Counted from the first letter of the stretch, positions 26,788-35,252 are shown. The stretch is 64,000 nucleotides of DNA from Flavobacterium hydrophilum (GCF_003202405.1 NZ_QJHL01000002.1:124001-188000), one strand, 5' to 3'. Notes: generated by a model not told the origin, from the sequence alone. Program-made: numbers and translations.

Positions 26788-28308
26788 TTAACTGTTGATC
26801 AGATAATCTTTTACGTTTTGAACAAAAGGATACATGACCTGATCTTCCTTGAATGTTGGAATTATTTTTCGAACATCATCATAACATTTTCTGGAAACGG
26901 ATGAAATTTTATCTTTTTGATCTAAATAATCAATCGCCTGAACAATTGTAATTAATTCGATGGCTAAAACTTCAAAAGCGTTTTCGATCACTTTTGAGGT
27001 AATTACAGCCGAGTTGGTTCCCATGCTTACAATATCCTGATTGTCGTTATTGTTAGGGATGCTGTGAACATACATTGGGTTGGATAACATCTGGCTTTCT
27101 GCAGTGGTTGAGGTGGCAGTAAACTGAACGCCCTGCATTCCGAAATTAAATCCTAGTGTTCCTAAATTTACAAAAGGAGGGAGTAATTCGTTGATTTTTG
27201 AATTCAGTAAATAATTCAGCTGACGTTCTGCAAGCATCGTTAATTTGGTAATTACAATTTTCAGTTTATCCATTTCAAGCGAAATATAATCTCCATGGAA
27301 ATTTCCTCCGTGATAAACGTGCTGGTTTTTTACATCTATAATAGGATTGTCGTTTGCCGAGTTAAATTCGTCTTCTAAAATGGAAGCTACATTATTAATA
27401 GTTTCTAAAACCGGTCCCAAAATCTGAGGCACACATCTTAAAGAATAATATTCCTGAACTTTCTCTTTGAAGATTTCTTCGGTGTTTTCACCAGAATATA
27501 AATGGTCTTCTCTTTTACGGATTAAAGTGCTGTCAGAGAGATTTTGTCTCATTTTTAAAGCCACTTCCTGTTGTCCTTTATGACGTTTGGTCTGGTTTAA
27601 TTCTTCAGAAAAATGATCGTCATAAGCCTGAACCAATTCGTTTATGGCACAAGAGGCTTTTAAGGACCAGTCTAATAATTTATTGGCATGATGCACATTT
27701 ACAACGCCAATTCCTGTCATAACAGAAGTTCCGTTGATTAATGCAAGACCTTCTCGAATTTCAACCTGAATTGGTTGTAGACCTTCGATTTCAAAAACTT
27801 CCGGAGTTGGTCTTCTTTCGCCTTTATAAAAAACTTCACCTTCACCAATTAAGACTAAAGCTAAATGTGATAATTGTACTAAGTCTCCGCTGGCTCCAAC
27901 ACCGCCGTGTTCGAAGATAAGAGGTGTAATATCTCTATTGATTAGTTCAGCCATTAAATGGATAACGGAAGGATGAACACCTGAATTCCCTAATGATAAT
28001 GAGTTCAAACGTGCTAAAATTGCTGCTTTTGCACAAACCGGGCTCAAAGGTTTTCCTGTTCCTGAGGAGTGGCTTCGGATTAAATTATATTGTAATTGTA
28101 TTTGGTCAGACTCTTTAATTCGATATTGGGCCATTGGTCCAAAGCCTGTATTTACACCATATATTACTTTGTTTCCTGAAAATTCTTTTAAGAAATTAAA
28201 GCTTTCACTAATGCGGTTTAGAACTAAATCGCTAATGATAACTTTCTGGTTTCCAAATATAATAGCCTCAAATTCGGCTAAGCTTAAATATTCATTAATT
28301 GTGTTCAT
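26788..28308 (-). CDS. tal: Tyrosine ammonia-lyase (HAL/PAL family), flexirubin starter enzyme
   Basis: A 506-residue aromatic amino acid ammonia-lyase. Ala139-Ser140-Gly141 (GGVGASGDLVQLSHL) forms the MIO electrophile. GVNTGFGP and SGTGKPLS are family hallmarks. The sequence matches, from memory, the F. johnsoniae tyrosine ammonia-lyase almost throughout. It deaminates tyrosine to 4-coumarate, the aryl starter of the polyene. It is the first gene of the minus-strand cluster and is divergent from the halogenase-like gene. Automatic pipelines often call such genes hutH, but no other histidine-catabolism gene is nearby. Confidence 0.93.
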   Translation of the reverse strand: MNTINEYLSLAEFEAIIFGNQKVIISDLVLNRISESFNFLKEFSGNKVIYGVNTGFGPMAQYRIKESDQIQLQYNLIRSHSSGTGKPLSPVCAKAAILARLNSLSLGNSGVHPSVIHLMAELINRDITPLIFEHGGVGASGDLVQLSHLALVLIGEGEVFYKGERRPTPEVFEIEGLQPIQVEIREGLALINGTSVMTGIGVVNVHHANKLLDWSLKASCAINELVQAYDDHFSEELNQTKRHKGQQEVALKMRQNLSDSTLIRKREDHLYSGENTEEIFKEKVQEYYSLRCVPQILGPVLETINNVASILEDEFNSANDNPIIDVKNQHVYHGGNFHGDYISLEMDKLKIVITKLTMLAERQLNYLLNSKINELLPPFVNLGTLGFNFGMQGVQFTATSTTAESQMLSNPMYVHSIPNNNDNQDIVSMGTNSAVITSKVIENAFEVLAIELITIVQAIDYLDQKDKISSVSRKCYDDVRKIIPTFKEDQVMYPFVQNVKDYLINS

Positions 28309-28344
28309 TAAACAAGTTTTGATTGTGCTAATTTAATTTTATTT

Positions 28345-28370
28345 ATCAAAATAAATGTAGTTATTTTGAT
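28345..28370. promoter_or_regulatory. Perfect inverted repeat in the divergent promoter region, candidate operator
   Basis: ATCAAAATAA (28345-28354), six bases, then TTATTTTGAT (28361-28370) are perfect reverse complements. The element lies in the 101-base gap between the divergently transcribed tal and halogenase-like genes, beside a candidate minus-strand -7 element, so a dimeric regulator bound here could control both directions. Confidence 0.55.
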
Positions 28371-28375
28371 GAGGG

Positions 28376-28383
28376 CAAATGTA
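28376..28383 (-). promoter_or_regulatory. Candidate -7 element for tal and the flexirubin operon
   Basis: On the minus strand the sequence reads TACATTTG, matching the Bacteroidetes -7 consensus TAnnTTTG, about 70 bases upstream of the tal start. No clear TTG is seen at the right distance upstream, so the call rests on the -7 match and position. Confidence 0.4.
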
Positions 28384-28409
28384 AGTTAATAAATCAGAAC
28401 ATTACTATT

Positions 28410-29663
28410 ATGATAAAGGAGTTTGTAGACGTTTTAATCATTGGAGCAGGACCATCAGGATGTGTTTCGGCATCGTATCTTCATATGAATGGTGTTAAGA
28501 TAAAAGTGGTTGAGAAAACAAAGTTTCCAAGGCTGGTTGTGGGTGAGAGCCTTATTCCGCGTGTGATGGACCATTTTGCGGAGGCAGAACTTTTTGAAAG
28601 TTTAGATGCCATGAATTTTGAAAAAAAATTAGGTGCACGTTTTATAAGAGGAGAAGAAATTTGTGTTTTTGATTTCAGTATAAAATTTGGAGAAGGCTGG
28701 GACTGGACCTGGCAGGTACCGAGAGCTGATTTTGACAATACAATGGCTCAGGAAGTAATCCGAAAAGGAATTGATCTGGAATTTGAAACCGAAGTTTTAG
28801 AAGTTTCTTTTGAAGGAAAAAATTCGAAAACTATCGTAAAAGACAAAGACGGAAATCTAAAAGAAATCCACGCTAAATTTATTATTGATTCCAGCGGTTA
28901 CGGTCGTGTTTTGCCAAGACTTTTAGATTTGGATACACCCTCAAAATTAGATCCGCATTCCTCCATATTTGCGCATGTAAAAGACATCAACAGACCCGAA
29001 GGCGAGGAGGGAACCATGATTTCGTTTGATATTTTGGAAACAGAGGTTTGGCTTTGGGTAATTCCGTTTTCAAATGGAAATACCAGTTTAGGTGTTGTAG
29101 GGCCAACCCATTTTATCAATTCGCTTTCAGAAAATAAAGATAATGCTGAGGCTTTGCGAAATGCCATTCAGAAATCCGATTATTATATTAAAAGATTTAA
29201 AGGAACCGAATTTTTATTTGAACCGGTAAAACTGGAGAATTATTCAAGGGCGGTAAAAAGAATGTACGGAGATGGTTTTGCCTTAACGGGAAACAGTTCG
29301 GAATTTTTGGATCCTGTGTTTTCTTCAGGAGTGGCTTTTGCTACAGAATCCGGAATGCTGGCAGCAAAACTTTACCTGAAAGAATCAAAAGGTATCGAAG
29401 TCGACTGGGAAGTTGAGTTTACCCAATATATGAAACGCGGTATCGCTGTTTTTACTACTTATGTGCAGGAATGGTACACCGGAAACCTTCAAACCTTATT
29501 TTTTCACCAGCCGGAAAACCCTGATGTGAAAGAGAAAATCTGTTCGGTATTGGCTGGTTATGTCTGGAATGAAGACAATCCGTTTGTGAAGAAACACGAT
29601 CATGTGATTCAAAATATGGCGTATCTGCTGAATATGCAAAAAGAAAATCCGGAAAAGCAATAA
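28410..29663 (+). CDS. Flavin-dependent halogenase-like FAD monooxygenase family protein
   Basis: A 417-residue flavoprotein with GAGPSG (residues 12-17), VGESLIPR, KLGARF (Lys83), WLWVIP (214-219) and FLDPVFSSGV (about 299-308). GxGxxG, WxWxIP and a lysine in a K-x-G-x-x-F context are the diagnostic motifs of flavin-dependent halogenases, especially those acting on phenols. Flexirubins can carry chlorine on the aryl ring, so ring halogenation is an attractive role. Related flavoproteins of hydroxylase or reductase function share parts of these motifs. The gene is divergent from tal across a 101-base region. Confidence 0.8.
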   Translation: MIKEFVDVLIIGAGPSGCVSASYLHMNGVKIKVVEKTKFPRLVVGESLIPRVMDHFAEAELFESLDAMNFEKKLGARFIRGEEICVFDFSIKFGEGWDWTWQVPRADFDNTMAQEVIRKGIDLEFETEVLEVSFEGKNSKTIVKDKDGNLKEIHAKFIIDSSGYGRVLPRLLDLDTPSKLDPHSSIFAHVKDINRPEGEEGTMISFDILETEVWLWVIPFSNGNTSLGVVGPTHFINSLSENKDNAEALRNAIQKSDYYIKRFKGTEFLFEPVKLENYSRAVKRMYGDGFALTGNSSEFLDPVFSSGVAFATESGMLAAKLYLKESKGIEVDWEVEFTQYMKRGIAVFTTYVQEWYTGNLQTLFFHQPENPDVKEKICSVLAGYVWNEDNPFVKKHDHVIQNMAYLLNMQKENPEKQ

Positions 29664-29673
29664 TTGTTTTATT

Positions 29674-30726
29674 TTGAAAAAAATATATGAGAGAAAAGAG
29701 CTGAAATCCAAAAAGAAACTAACTTATAAAGTAATTTATATTGTTGGAATATTGGGTTCTTTACTTTTGTCAAAACAGCTGTATTCAAAATATAATCCTA
29801 AAGATTATTCAGAAATTCTGAATCTTTATGTATCCATCTTGTTTTTAATTTTTGCCTTGCTTTGTCTATACAGTTTTCTATCTATAAAAAGCTATTACCT
29901 GTATAAAGACAAATTCGTGCAGAAATCATTTTTAGGACAAAAAGTAAAAAGTTTCAGCTTTGATGAAATTGACTTCTGGATCAAAGAACAGAAGGAGGAC
30001 AAATACAATCAGTGGGAAGTTTTAACCCTTTATACCTTAAAAGGGGAAAAGATAAAAATTTCGGGTTATTTCTATGAAAATTATCATGAAATAAAAAATG
30101 AGCTAACCAGAAACGTAAGCCGAAATACAAAACTCGAAGAATCCCGACTTCAGGAAAAAGATTTACGATATACTATTGGGTTCGTCATTTTTGGACTGAT
30201 ACTTTTATTTTGTGCCTATAAATTTATAATGATTAAGGAATTACAATCATCAGATATAATTGTATTTGGCAATAAAATTTCAAAAGATATTGAAGTAATT
30301 CGGGGAAGGAAAAACTCAAAATCAATTTTGATTAAGTTAGAGAAATATCCCGAATTTGATTTCAAAATAAACGGACTAGCTTTTAAAGCCATCGATTCTG
30401 AAGATTTGATTGAAAAGGTAAAACAAGGCGACTCTGTTTTTATAGGAATCAAAAAAACAGATTTTAATAGAAAACTTATAAAGAAAGACTCCTTAACTTT
30501 TACAGACAAATATTTTCATTTCAAAACCATAGCTGTTGAAAGTATTACTGCTAAAAAGAAAGAATACCTAACATTGGCGGAAAGTAACAAACTCAGAATT
30601 AGCAATAGATATTGGGGCTTTGGCTTTTTTGGAATATTTGGTTCGGTGCTATTTTTTTCTGGTCTTTTTATGCTTATTCAAAAAAGGCTTTTAAGTGTTA
30701 AATCTAAAGAAAAAACGAGACCTTAA
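29674..30726 (+). CDS. Membrane protein of unknown function
   Basis: A 350-residue protein reading from a TTG start (TTG AAA AAA ATA TAT GAG), because no in-frame ATG is well placed. It has hydrophobic helices at roughly residues 19-37, 44-66, 166-185 and 310-335, with soluble parts between. It starts ten bases after the halogenase-like gene and may share its transcript. I recognise no family. The 3' end overlaps a convergent terminator hairpin. Confidence 0.65.
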   Translation: MKKIYERKELKSKKKLTYKVIYIVGILGSLLLSKQLYSKYNPKDYSEILNLYVSILFLIFALLCLYSFLSIKSYYLYKDKFVQKSFLGQKVKSFSFDEIDFWIKEQKEDKYNQWEVLTLYTLKGEKIKISGYFYENYHEIKNELTRNVSRNTKLEESRLQEKDLRYTIGFVIFGLILLFCAYKFIMIKELQSSDIIVFGNKISKDIEVIRGRKNSKSILIKLEKYPEFDFKINGLAFKAIDSEDLIEKVKQGDSVFIGIKKTDFNRKLIKKDSLTFTDKYFHFKTIAVESITAKKKEYLTLAESNKLRISNRYWGFGFFGIFGSVLFFSGLFMLIQKRLLSVKSKEKTRP

Positions 30727-30741
30727 TTATAGTCTCGTTTT
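30712..30741. terminator. Bidirectional intrinsic terminator
   Basis: AAAACGAGAC (30712-30721) and GTCTCGTTTT (30732-30741) form a perfect 10-bp stem with A/T runs on both sides. It lies between convergent genes and overlaps the stop codon of the membrane protein gene. Confidence 0.8.
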
Positions 30742-30750
30742 AAAATATTT

Positions 30751-31356
30751 TTATTTATAAGCTTTTTTAGCTATAAGTTTTGATAATGATTTTGCTGTTT
30801 TAGCGTAACCTTCCCCAATTCGGGATTCATTACTGAAATTGTTTCCCCATTGATCTCCGGGTGCTTCCTCACTTGTAATTTCTAATAAGACATTTGATTT
30901 ATTTGCTGTTTCAACAAATTTTAAATTTGTAGTAACTTTTGCAGGCTGTTTCATAATTCCGGCGTCCCATCCAGGGTAAATCCATACTGTCTTTACTATT
31001 AAAGTGTAAGGAGTATTTAATCTTTCCTGAAAATTTAAATCTTTATGCTCCTTAGTTAATACGATATTGGCAATTTCTAAAAACTTTGGAGTCCATATTT
31101 GTTCTCTTGCAGCAATCCATTTTTTCTCCCAGATGTTTCCGTTTCCTTTTGCTTTTTTATCCAGATCAGCCTTATGCTCTTGAATATATTGAGCTTCCGG
31201 TTTGTTTTCTTTCATCATAGTAAAATTACTATAATCAAATTCTACATTAACTTCTTTCTGGTTTTTTAAAAAATCGAAATTTCCATTTACAACATTCATA
31301 TCCTGAGCAAATGTAAATCCTGAAACAAATAACAATGCAAATACTATTTTTCTCAT
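30751..31356 (-). CDS. Secreted protein of unknown function
   Basis: A 201-residue protein with a clean signal peptide (MRKIVFALLFVSGFTFAQ) and a mature domain containing many Lys/Trp residues (NIWEKKWIAAREQIWTPKF). No enzyme motif is visible. It is a single gene with its own promoter (TTG-N18-TAAATTTG). Confidence 0.75.
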   Translation of the reverse strand: MRKIVFALLFVSGFTFAQDMNVVNGNFDFLKNQKEVNVEFDYSNFTMMKENKPEAQYIQEHKADLDKKAKGNGNIWEKKWIAAREQIWTPKFLEIANIVLTKEHKDLNFQERLNTPYTLIVKTVWIYPGWDAGIMKQPAKVTTNLKFVETANKSNVLLEITSEEAPGDQWGNNFSNESRIGEGYAKTAKSLSKLIAKKAYK

Positions 31357-31378
31357 AATTAAAGGGTTAGTTAGATTT

Positions 31379-31407
31379 CAAATTTAGTTATTTTTTTAAA
31401 AGAACAA
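31379..31407 (-). promoter_or_regulatory. Bacteroidetes-type promoter
   Basis: On the minus strand TTG (31407-31405) and TAAATTTG (31386-31379) are separated by 18 bases, matching the TTG/TAnnTTTG consensus. The expected start would lie about 15-20 bases upstream of the secreted-protein ATG at 31356. Confidence 0.65.
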
Positions 31408-31564
31408 TCAGTTTTAAAAATTTATGTGAGTTTTTTCTTCAGTATTATTTTCCAATTCATATATTACGGAAGATGAAATTTATTCTTAGCTCTTAGAGAT
31501 AAACACATAAAAAATTAACTTTCCTTATTTAAATGTGTAACCCACTATTGCGTAATTTTGCAGG

Positions 31565-32839
31565 ATGTATGCTTTAGTTGATTGTAATAATTTTTATGCT
31601 TCCTGCGAACGTGTTTTCCAGCCGGAATTCAATGGAAAACCTGTTGCGATTTTATCCAACAACGACGGCTGCGTGATTTCAAGAAGCAATGAAGCGAAAG
31701 CTGTTGGAGTTCCTATGGGTGCGCCTGCATTCAAGATTAGAGAATTGGTAAAAGAAAAAAACGTCAAATTGTTCTCTTCGAATTATCCGTTGTATGGAGA
31801 TTTGAGTGATCGGGTGATGAAAATTCTGGAGCAGTTTACTCCCCATGTAGAAATTTACAGTATAGACGAAGCGTTCCTGAATTTTGATGGTGTTGGTGTT
31901 TTGGATTATCAGGATTATGGTCTTCAAATGAAATCACGAATTCATAAATGGGTTGGGCTTCCGGTTTGTATTGGCTTTGCCGAAACGAAGGCCTTGTCAA
32001 AATTAGCCAACAAAATTGCCAAGGAATTTCAAGACAGAACTAAAGGTGTTTATGTTATTGATACCGATGAAAAACGAATCAAAGCTTTAAAATGGACGAA
32101 AATTGAAGATGTCTGGGGAATTGGTTACCGCACGAAAAAGAAAGCCAAACTTCAAAACATACATACAGCTCTTGATTTTATTGATCCTAAGCACGAAATG
32201 TGGATTAAGAAAGAAATGGGTGTTATTGGTCTTCGCCTGAAATATGAACTCGAAGGAAAATCGGTTTTGGATTTGGAACCTCTGCCAGACCAAAAAAAGA
32301 GCATTGCAACGACCAGAAGTTTTCCTAAACAAATTTCAGATTTTGATTTACTGCGTGAGCGTATTGTGACTTTTGCCTCTGTCTGTGCCGAAAAACTGCG
32401 TAAACAAAATTCCTGCTGCCATACCATTATTGTCATGTTGGTAGTCGATAAACATTCGGTTAAATCATCCAAATATTATTTTAATATGGCCATAACGTTG
32501 CCGTATGCGAGTAATTCGACTTTAACAATTTCGAATACCGCTATCGAAATGCTGAAGAAATTACACAAAGGAAACGAAGGTATCCGGTTTAAAAAAGCCG
32601 GGGTAATAGTAACAGAATTAATTGATGAAGATAAAAAGCAGTTTCAGTTGTTTGAAGAAGAAAATCCGAAACATCTGGCTTTGATGAAAGTGATGGATCA
32701 ACTGAATGGTAAAATTGGAAACAGAAAAGTCAAACTTGCTTCACAAAATCTTGAACTTACCTGGAACATGAAACAGGATCATTTGTCGCCTAAATATACT
32801 ACTGATTTCCAAAAATTATTAGAAGTAAAATGTCTGTAA
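31565..32839 (+). CDS. umuC: Y-family DNA polymerase V subunit UmuC
   Basis: A 424-residue translesion polymerase. YALVDCNNFYASCERVF holds the first catalytic aspartate and YSIDEAFLNFDG the second Asp/Glu pair. GIGYRTKKKAKLQ is the helix-hairpin-helix of the thumb. The C-terminal 60 residues match the DUF4113 extension common in UmuC. It overlaps umuD by ten bases, with the polymerase gene first, opposite to the E. coli order. Confidence 0.93.
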   Translation: MYALVDCNNFYASCERVFQPEFNGKPVAILSNNDGCVISRSNEAKAVGVPMGAPAFKIRELVKEKNVKLFSSNYPLYGDLSDRVMKILEQFTPHVEIYSIDEAFLNFDGVGVLDYQDYGLQMKSRIHKWVGLPVCIGFAETKALSKLANKIAKEFQDRTKGVYVIDTDEKRIKALKWTKIEDVWGIGYRTKKKAKLQNIHTALDFIDPKHEMWIKKEMGVIGLRLKYELEGKSVLDLEPLPDQKKSIATTRSFPKQISDFDLLRERIVTFASVCAEKLRKQNSCCHTIIVMLVVDKHSVKSSKYYFNMAITLPYASNSTLTISNTAIEMLKKLHKGNEGIRFKKAGVIVTELIDEDKKQFQLFEEENPKHLALMKVMDQLNGKIGNRKVKLASQNLELTWNMKQDHLSPKYTTDFQKLLEVKCL

Positions 32840-33270
32840 AAAAAGAACAAAAACTGACCTTTTTCAAGGCTGATTTCGAAAGCGAAATCAGGATTCCGTA
32901 TAGTAATGAAGGTGTTTCGGCCGGTTTTCCATCGCCGGCAGCTGATTTTATGGAGAATAGTATTGATCTTAATAAGGAGTTAAGCGAAAATCCGCTGGCT
33001 ACTTTTTATGTCAGGGTCAAAGGCAATTCGATGATTGATGCGGGTATTAATGACCAGGATGTTTTGGTTGTTGACCGAAGTCTGGAACCGCAAAATAATA
33101 AAATTGCGATTTGTTTTATCGATGGAGAGTTTACTGTAAAACGCATTCAGGTCGAAAAAGACTGTCTGTATCTTATGCCTGAAAATGCAGATTACAGTCC
33201 TATAAAAGTTACTGAAGAAAATCAGCTTATTATTTGGGGAATGGTGACTTATGTGATTAAAAAGGTGTGA
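32830..33270 (+). CDS. umuD: UmuD-type S24 autoprotease subunit
   Basis: A 146-residue S24/LexA-like protein. The self-cleavage site is probably Ala31-Gly32 (VSAGFPSPA), the nucleophile Ser67 in GNSMIDAG, and the general-base lysine is in FTVKRI (Lys104). Cleaved UmuD pairs with UmuC to form the mutagenic polymerase. The start lies within the 3' end of umuC, implying coupled translation. Confidence 0.92.
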   Translation: MSVKKEQKLTFFKADFESEIRIPYSNEGVSAGFPSPAADFMENSIDLNKELSENPLATFYVRVKGNSMIDAGINDQDVLVVDRSLEPQNNKIAICFIDGEFTVKRIQVEKDCLYLMPENADYSPIKVTEENQLIIWGMVTYVIKKV

Positions 33271-33323
33271 AAATAAGATGCACATTGAAAAATATCTTCA
33301 AACTTAATTCTTTTGTAAGGAAG

Positions 33324-33440
33324 ACAAGTATGCTTGTTGAGATACTTGTGTTAACCGCGTTGCAAACGCTACGTTTTGTCTTCTAATTTCAGTCGGGTTA
33401 ATAGAACTTAACCAAACCGCCACGAAAGGATTCGTGTGGG
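33324..33440 (-). repeat. Structured repeat unit, copy A
   Basis: Read on the minus strand the unit contains CACGAA/TTCGTG (33421-33436), a GGTTAA/TTAACC hairpin, the conserved GCGTTtgcAACGC hairpin (33357-33369) and a final stem ACAAGTAT/ATACTTGT (33324-33349). The GCGTT hairpin and the linker ACTGAAATTAGAAGA correspond to copies B and C, while the final stem has a different sequence that still pairs. It follows the small membrane gene at 33449. Confidence 0.7.
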
Positions 33441-33448
33441 AGGGGATA

Positions 33449-33661
33449 TTATCTATAAATAATGGAGTGTACTGCAATAAAAATTAAAAATATCCCAAAG
33501 AAAAACAAAATTATCGCATAATGTTTAAAGAATTTGTATCCTAAAAATAAATTTATTTTCATATTAGGTCTTCTTTTCTCAGTATAATATAAAAGCGAAC
33601 TTATAATTAGCAAGGTAATGCCAAAAAGTAAAGTTATTGTTTTACCATTTAATATTGTCAT
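33449..33661 (-). CDS. Small two-helix membrane protein
   Basis: A 70-residue protein with two hydrophobic helices (residues about 8-25 and 47-68) linked by a basic loop (TEKRRPNMKINLFLGYKFFK). The loop resembles that of SdpI-like small membrane proteins, but the match is short. The gene is followed directly by structured repeat A. Confidence 0.55.
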   Translation of the reverse strand: MTILNGKTITLLFGITLLIISSLLYYTEKRRPNMKINLFLGYKFFKHYAIILFFFGIFLIFIAVHSIIYR

Positions 33662-33765
33662 ACATATTAAATTTTGAAGTTATCATTTTACTACAATTTA
33701 ATTTTATTCGCCATTTTTGGGAGATTGCTTTAACTTAGAAAAAATGAAAATATAGATTTAATAAT

Positions 33766-33965
33766 TTAAATTTTTCTTTGAATTATTAATGTAATCCAAA
33801 TTACAGTTGCGAAAATAATTGAGTGCACAAAATCACTTGTGGTAAAATTATTAGTTTTAAGATGTATCGAATTCCTATAGAAATGATACAGCCTATTAAA
33901 AGTTTTAGAAGTCTGTTTGTAATACCTTTATTCTTCTGGTATTTGTGGATTTTTTCTTTTATCAT
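33766..33965 (-). pseudogene. Frameshifted small membrane protein remnant
   Basis: From an ATG at 33965 the minus strand reads MIKEKIHKYQKNKGITNRL then LKLLIGCIISIGIRYIL before a change of frame is needed. The other frame continues KTNNFTTSDFVHSIIFATV then IWITLIIQRKI to a stop at 33766, giving a plausible two-helix protein of about 65 residues. Without the shift the product is a 54-residue protein with a less natural C-terminus. It could also be a sequencing error or a chance reading. Confidence 0.4.
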
Positions 33966-33998
33966 TAGAATAATTAAACAGTGAAAGAATATTTATAA

Positions 33999-34367
33999 TC
34001 ACTTTTTTTTCTTATCCTCTAATTTCTTTTCGATAATAGCGACAATTTTATCTGTAGTAGCTTCTTTGTCAAAGTATTTTAAAAAGGCTACATATCCGGG
34101 ATCTGAATTATGATAAACTGAATTTGGATCACGCAAAATGTTATTTTCTGTAATTTCGATATCACCCATGCCGGTTAAAACCCAGTTTATGTTTAAATTA
34201 GGATAAACCTGCATAATTTTTTTCAAAATATTCATTCCCAATGACCTCGAATTAGTTAAAATTGGATGTAATGAAGTGTATAATATATCATTTTCTATAC
34301 AAAACTGCCTAAGGTTAACTTCCTTGCTTTCAATGTAGTAGCGTAATCTCTCGCCTTCCGTTTGCAT
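33999..34367 (-). CDS. Phage-type helix-turn-helix repressor
   Basis: A 122-residue protein with an N-terminal XRE-type HTH (LRYYIESKEVNLRQFCIEND and following) and the stretch NLNINWVLTGMGDIEI that closes the HTH domain in many Bacteroidetes phage repressors. No S24 protease domain is present. It is divergent from the gene at 34494, with candidate operator sequences between, the layout of a phage or ICE switch. No other clear phage genes remain, so this is probably a remnant. Confidence 0.75.
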   Translation of the reverse strand: MQTEGERLRYYIESKEVNLRQFCIENDILYTSLHPILTNSRSLGMNILKKIMQVYPNLNINWVLTGMGDIEITENNILRDPNSVYHNSDPGYVAFLKYFDKEATTDKIVAIIEKKLEDKKKK

Positions 34368-34392
34368 TTTTTTTAAATTTTTGTATTAAAAA

Positions 34393-34420
34393 TGATACAA
34401 TATATCAATAAATGATATAT
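34393..34420. promoter_or_regulatory. Candidate operator of the HTH repressor
   Basis: TGATA-CAATA-TATCA (34393-34407) has 5-bp inverted arms, and a further TGATATAT half site follows at 34413-34420. The sites lie between the divergent repressor and the 34494 gene. Confidence 0.45.
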
Positions 34421-34493
34421 ATTTGAAGTAGTTACATCGTAGTAAATACGTAGTAAAAATACAATAATTATATGATTCAAATAAAACTTATCT

Positions 34494-34757
34494 ATGATTA
34501 CAGCCGGACAAAGAAAAAAAATGAAGAAAGTCTTTAAAACAGGGTACTCTAAAGATGTTCAAAAGCTATTAGAAGAGAAGGTGATATGGAATAAAAAAGG
34601 ACTTCCGTTCAGTAATTCTTACATTACTCATGTTTTTAATGGCAGAAATACAAACAACGATATTGAAGAAGCAATCATTGAATTGTATCAAAAAAGATTA
34701 TATGAAGAAACTACGATTACATTGCGCAGAAAAGAAATTTTCAGCAAAAAAATATAA
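34494..34757 (+). CDS. Small basic protein divergent from the repressor
   Basis: An 87-residue, lysine/arginine-rich protein (MITAGQRKKMKKVFKTGYSK), with IWNKKGLPFSNSYITHVFNG suggestive of a small DNA-binding helix-turn-helix fold. Its position opposite a phage-type repressor is that of a Cro-like or excision-control gene. No firm family assignment. Confidence 0.6.
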   Translation: MITAGQRKKMKKVFKTGYSKDVQKLLEEKVIWNKKGLPFSNSYITHVFNGRNTNNDIEEAIIELYQKRLYEETTITLRRKEIFSKKI

Positions 34758-34928
34758 CAGCAGCTACAAACGTAAATGCAAAATCTAAATTATGCAGCTA
34801 CAAATTACGGCATTAATTAAACAAGTAAAAATATCAAATAGCGCCGCAGCATATATTAAAAAAAAGTAAGCACAAAATCTAAATCAGAATTAATTATCAA
34901 AGTTACAAATCAAAAAGCATCAGTAATT

Positions 34929-35252
34929 ATGGCAATAATAAAAAATGAAAGTTTAGGAAATATAGGTTACTTATCAGACAAACATGGTTTATTAACGAAT
35001 TTTATTTTTGAAATTTTGTCGGTAGAATACAGTGATAATTTGTATGGCTATTTCAGAATAAAGTTAACAAACGATAATTCGAAATTTGTAGTGATCAATA
35101 ATCTCAGCATTTGCGGCAAATTTTCGGATAATTTTCCTGATCGGGTATTAGAAGAAGGGCTTTATCTATGCCATCCGGATTTAAGTCATGAACTTGTACT
35201 TGATATCTTCAGTTATGAATTTGATTTGTATAAAAGTAAATTAGTTAATTAA
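34929..35252 (+). CDS. Hypothetical protein
   Basis: A 107-residue soluble protein (MAIIKNESLGNIGYLSDKHG) without signal peptide, rich in beta-type sequence. I recognise no family. It follows the 34494 gene on the same strand after 171 bases without a convincing gene. Confidence 0.55.
   Translation: MAIIKNESLGNIGYLSDKHGLLTNFIFEILSVEYSDNLYGYFRIKLTNDNSKFVVINNLSICGKFSDNFPDRVLEEGLYLCHPDLSHELVLDIFSYEFDLYKSKLVN

Noticed and set aside
26788..28308. Histidine ammonia-lyase (hutH) for histidine degradation
   Set aside because: No hutU, hutI or hutG nearby, the gene heads a flexirubin cluster, and the sequence fits tyrosine ammonia-lyase.
31553..31560. TAATTTTG just upstream of the umuC ATG as promoter
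   Set aside because: Matches TAnnTTTG but lies only four bases before the ATG and has no TTG at the right distance; transcription would begin at or inside the start codon.
33449..33661. Toxin of a type I toxin-antitoxin pair
   Set aside because: Two-helix membrane protein of 70 residues but no antisense RNA promoter or repeat typical for such loci; the evidence is only size and hydrophobicity.
34792..34869. 25-residue reading frame (MQLQITALIKQVKISNSAAA...) between two hypothetical genes
   Set aside because: Very short, AT-rich region, no recognisable initiation signal or similarity; chance frame is likely.
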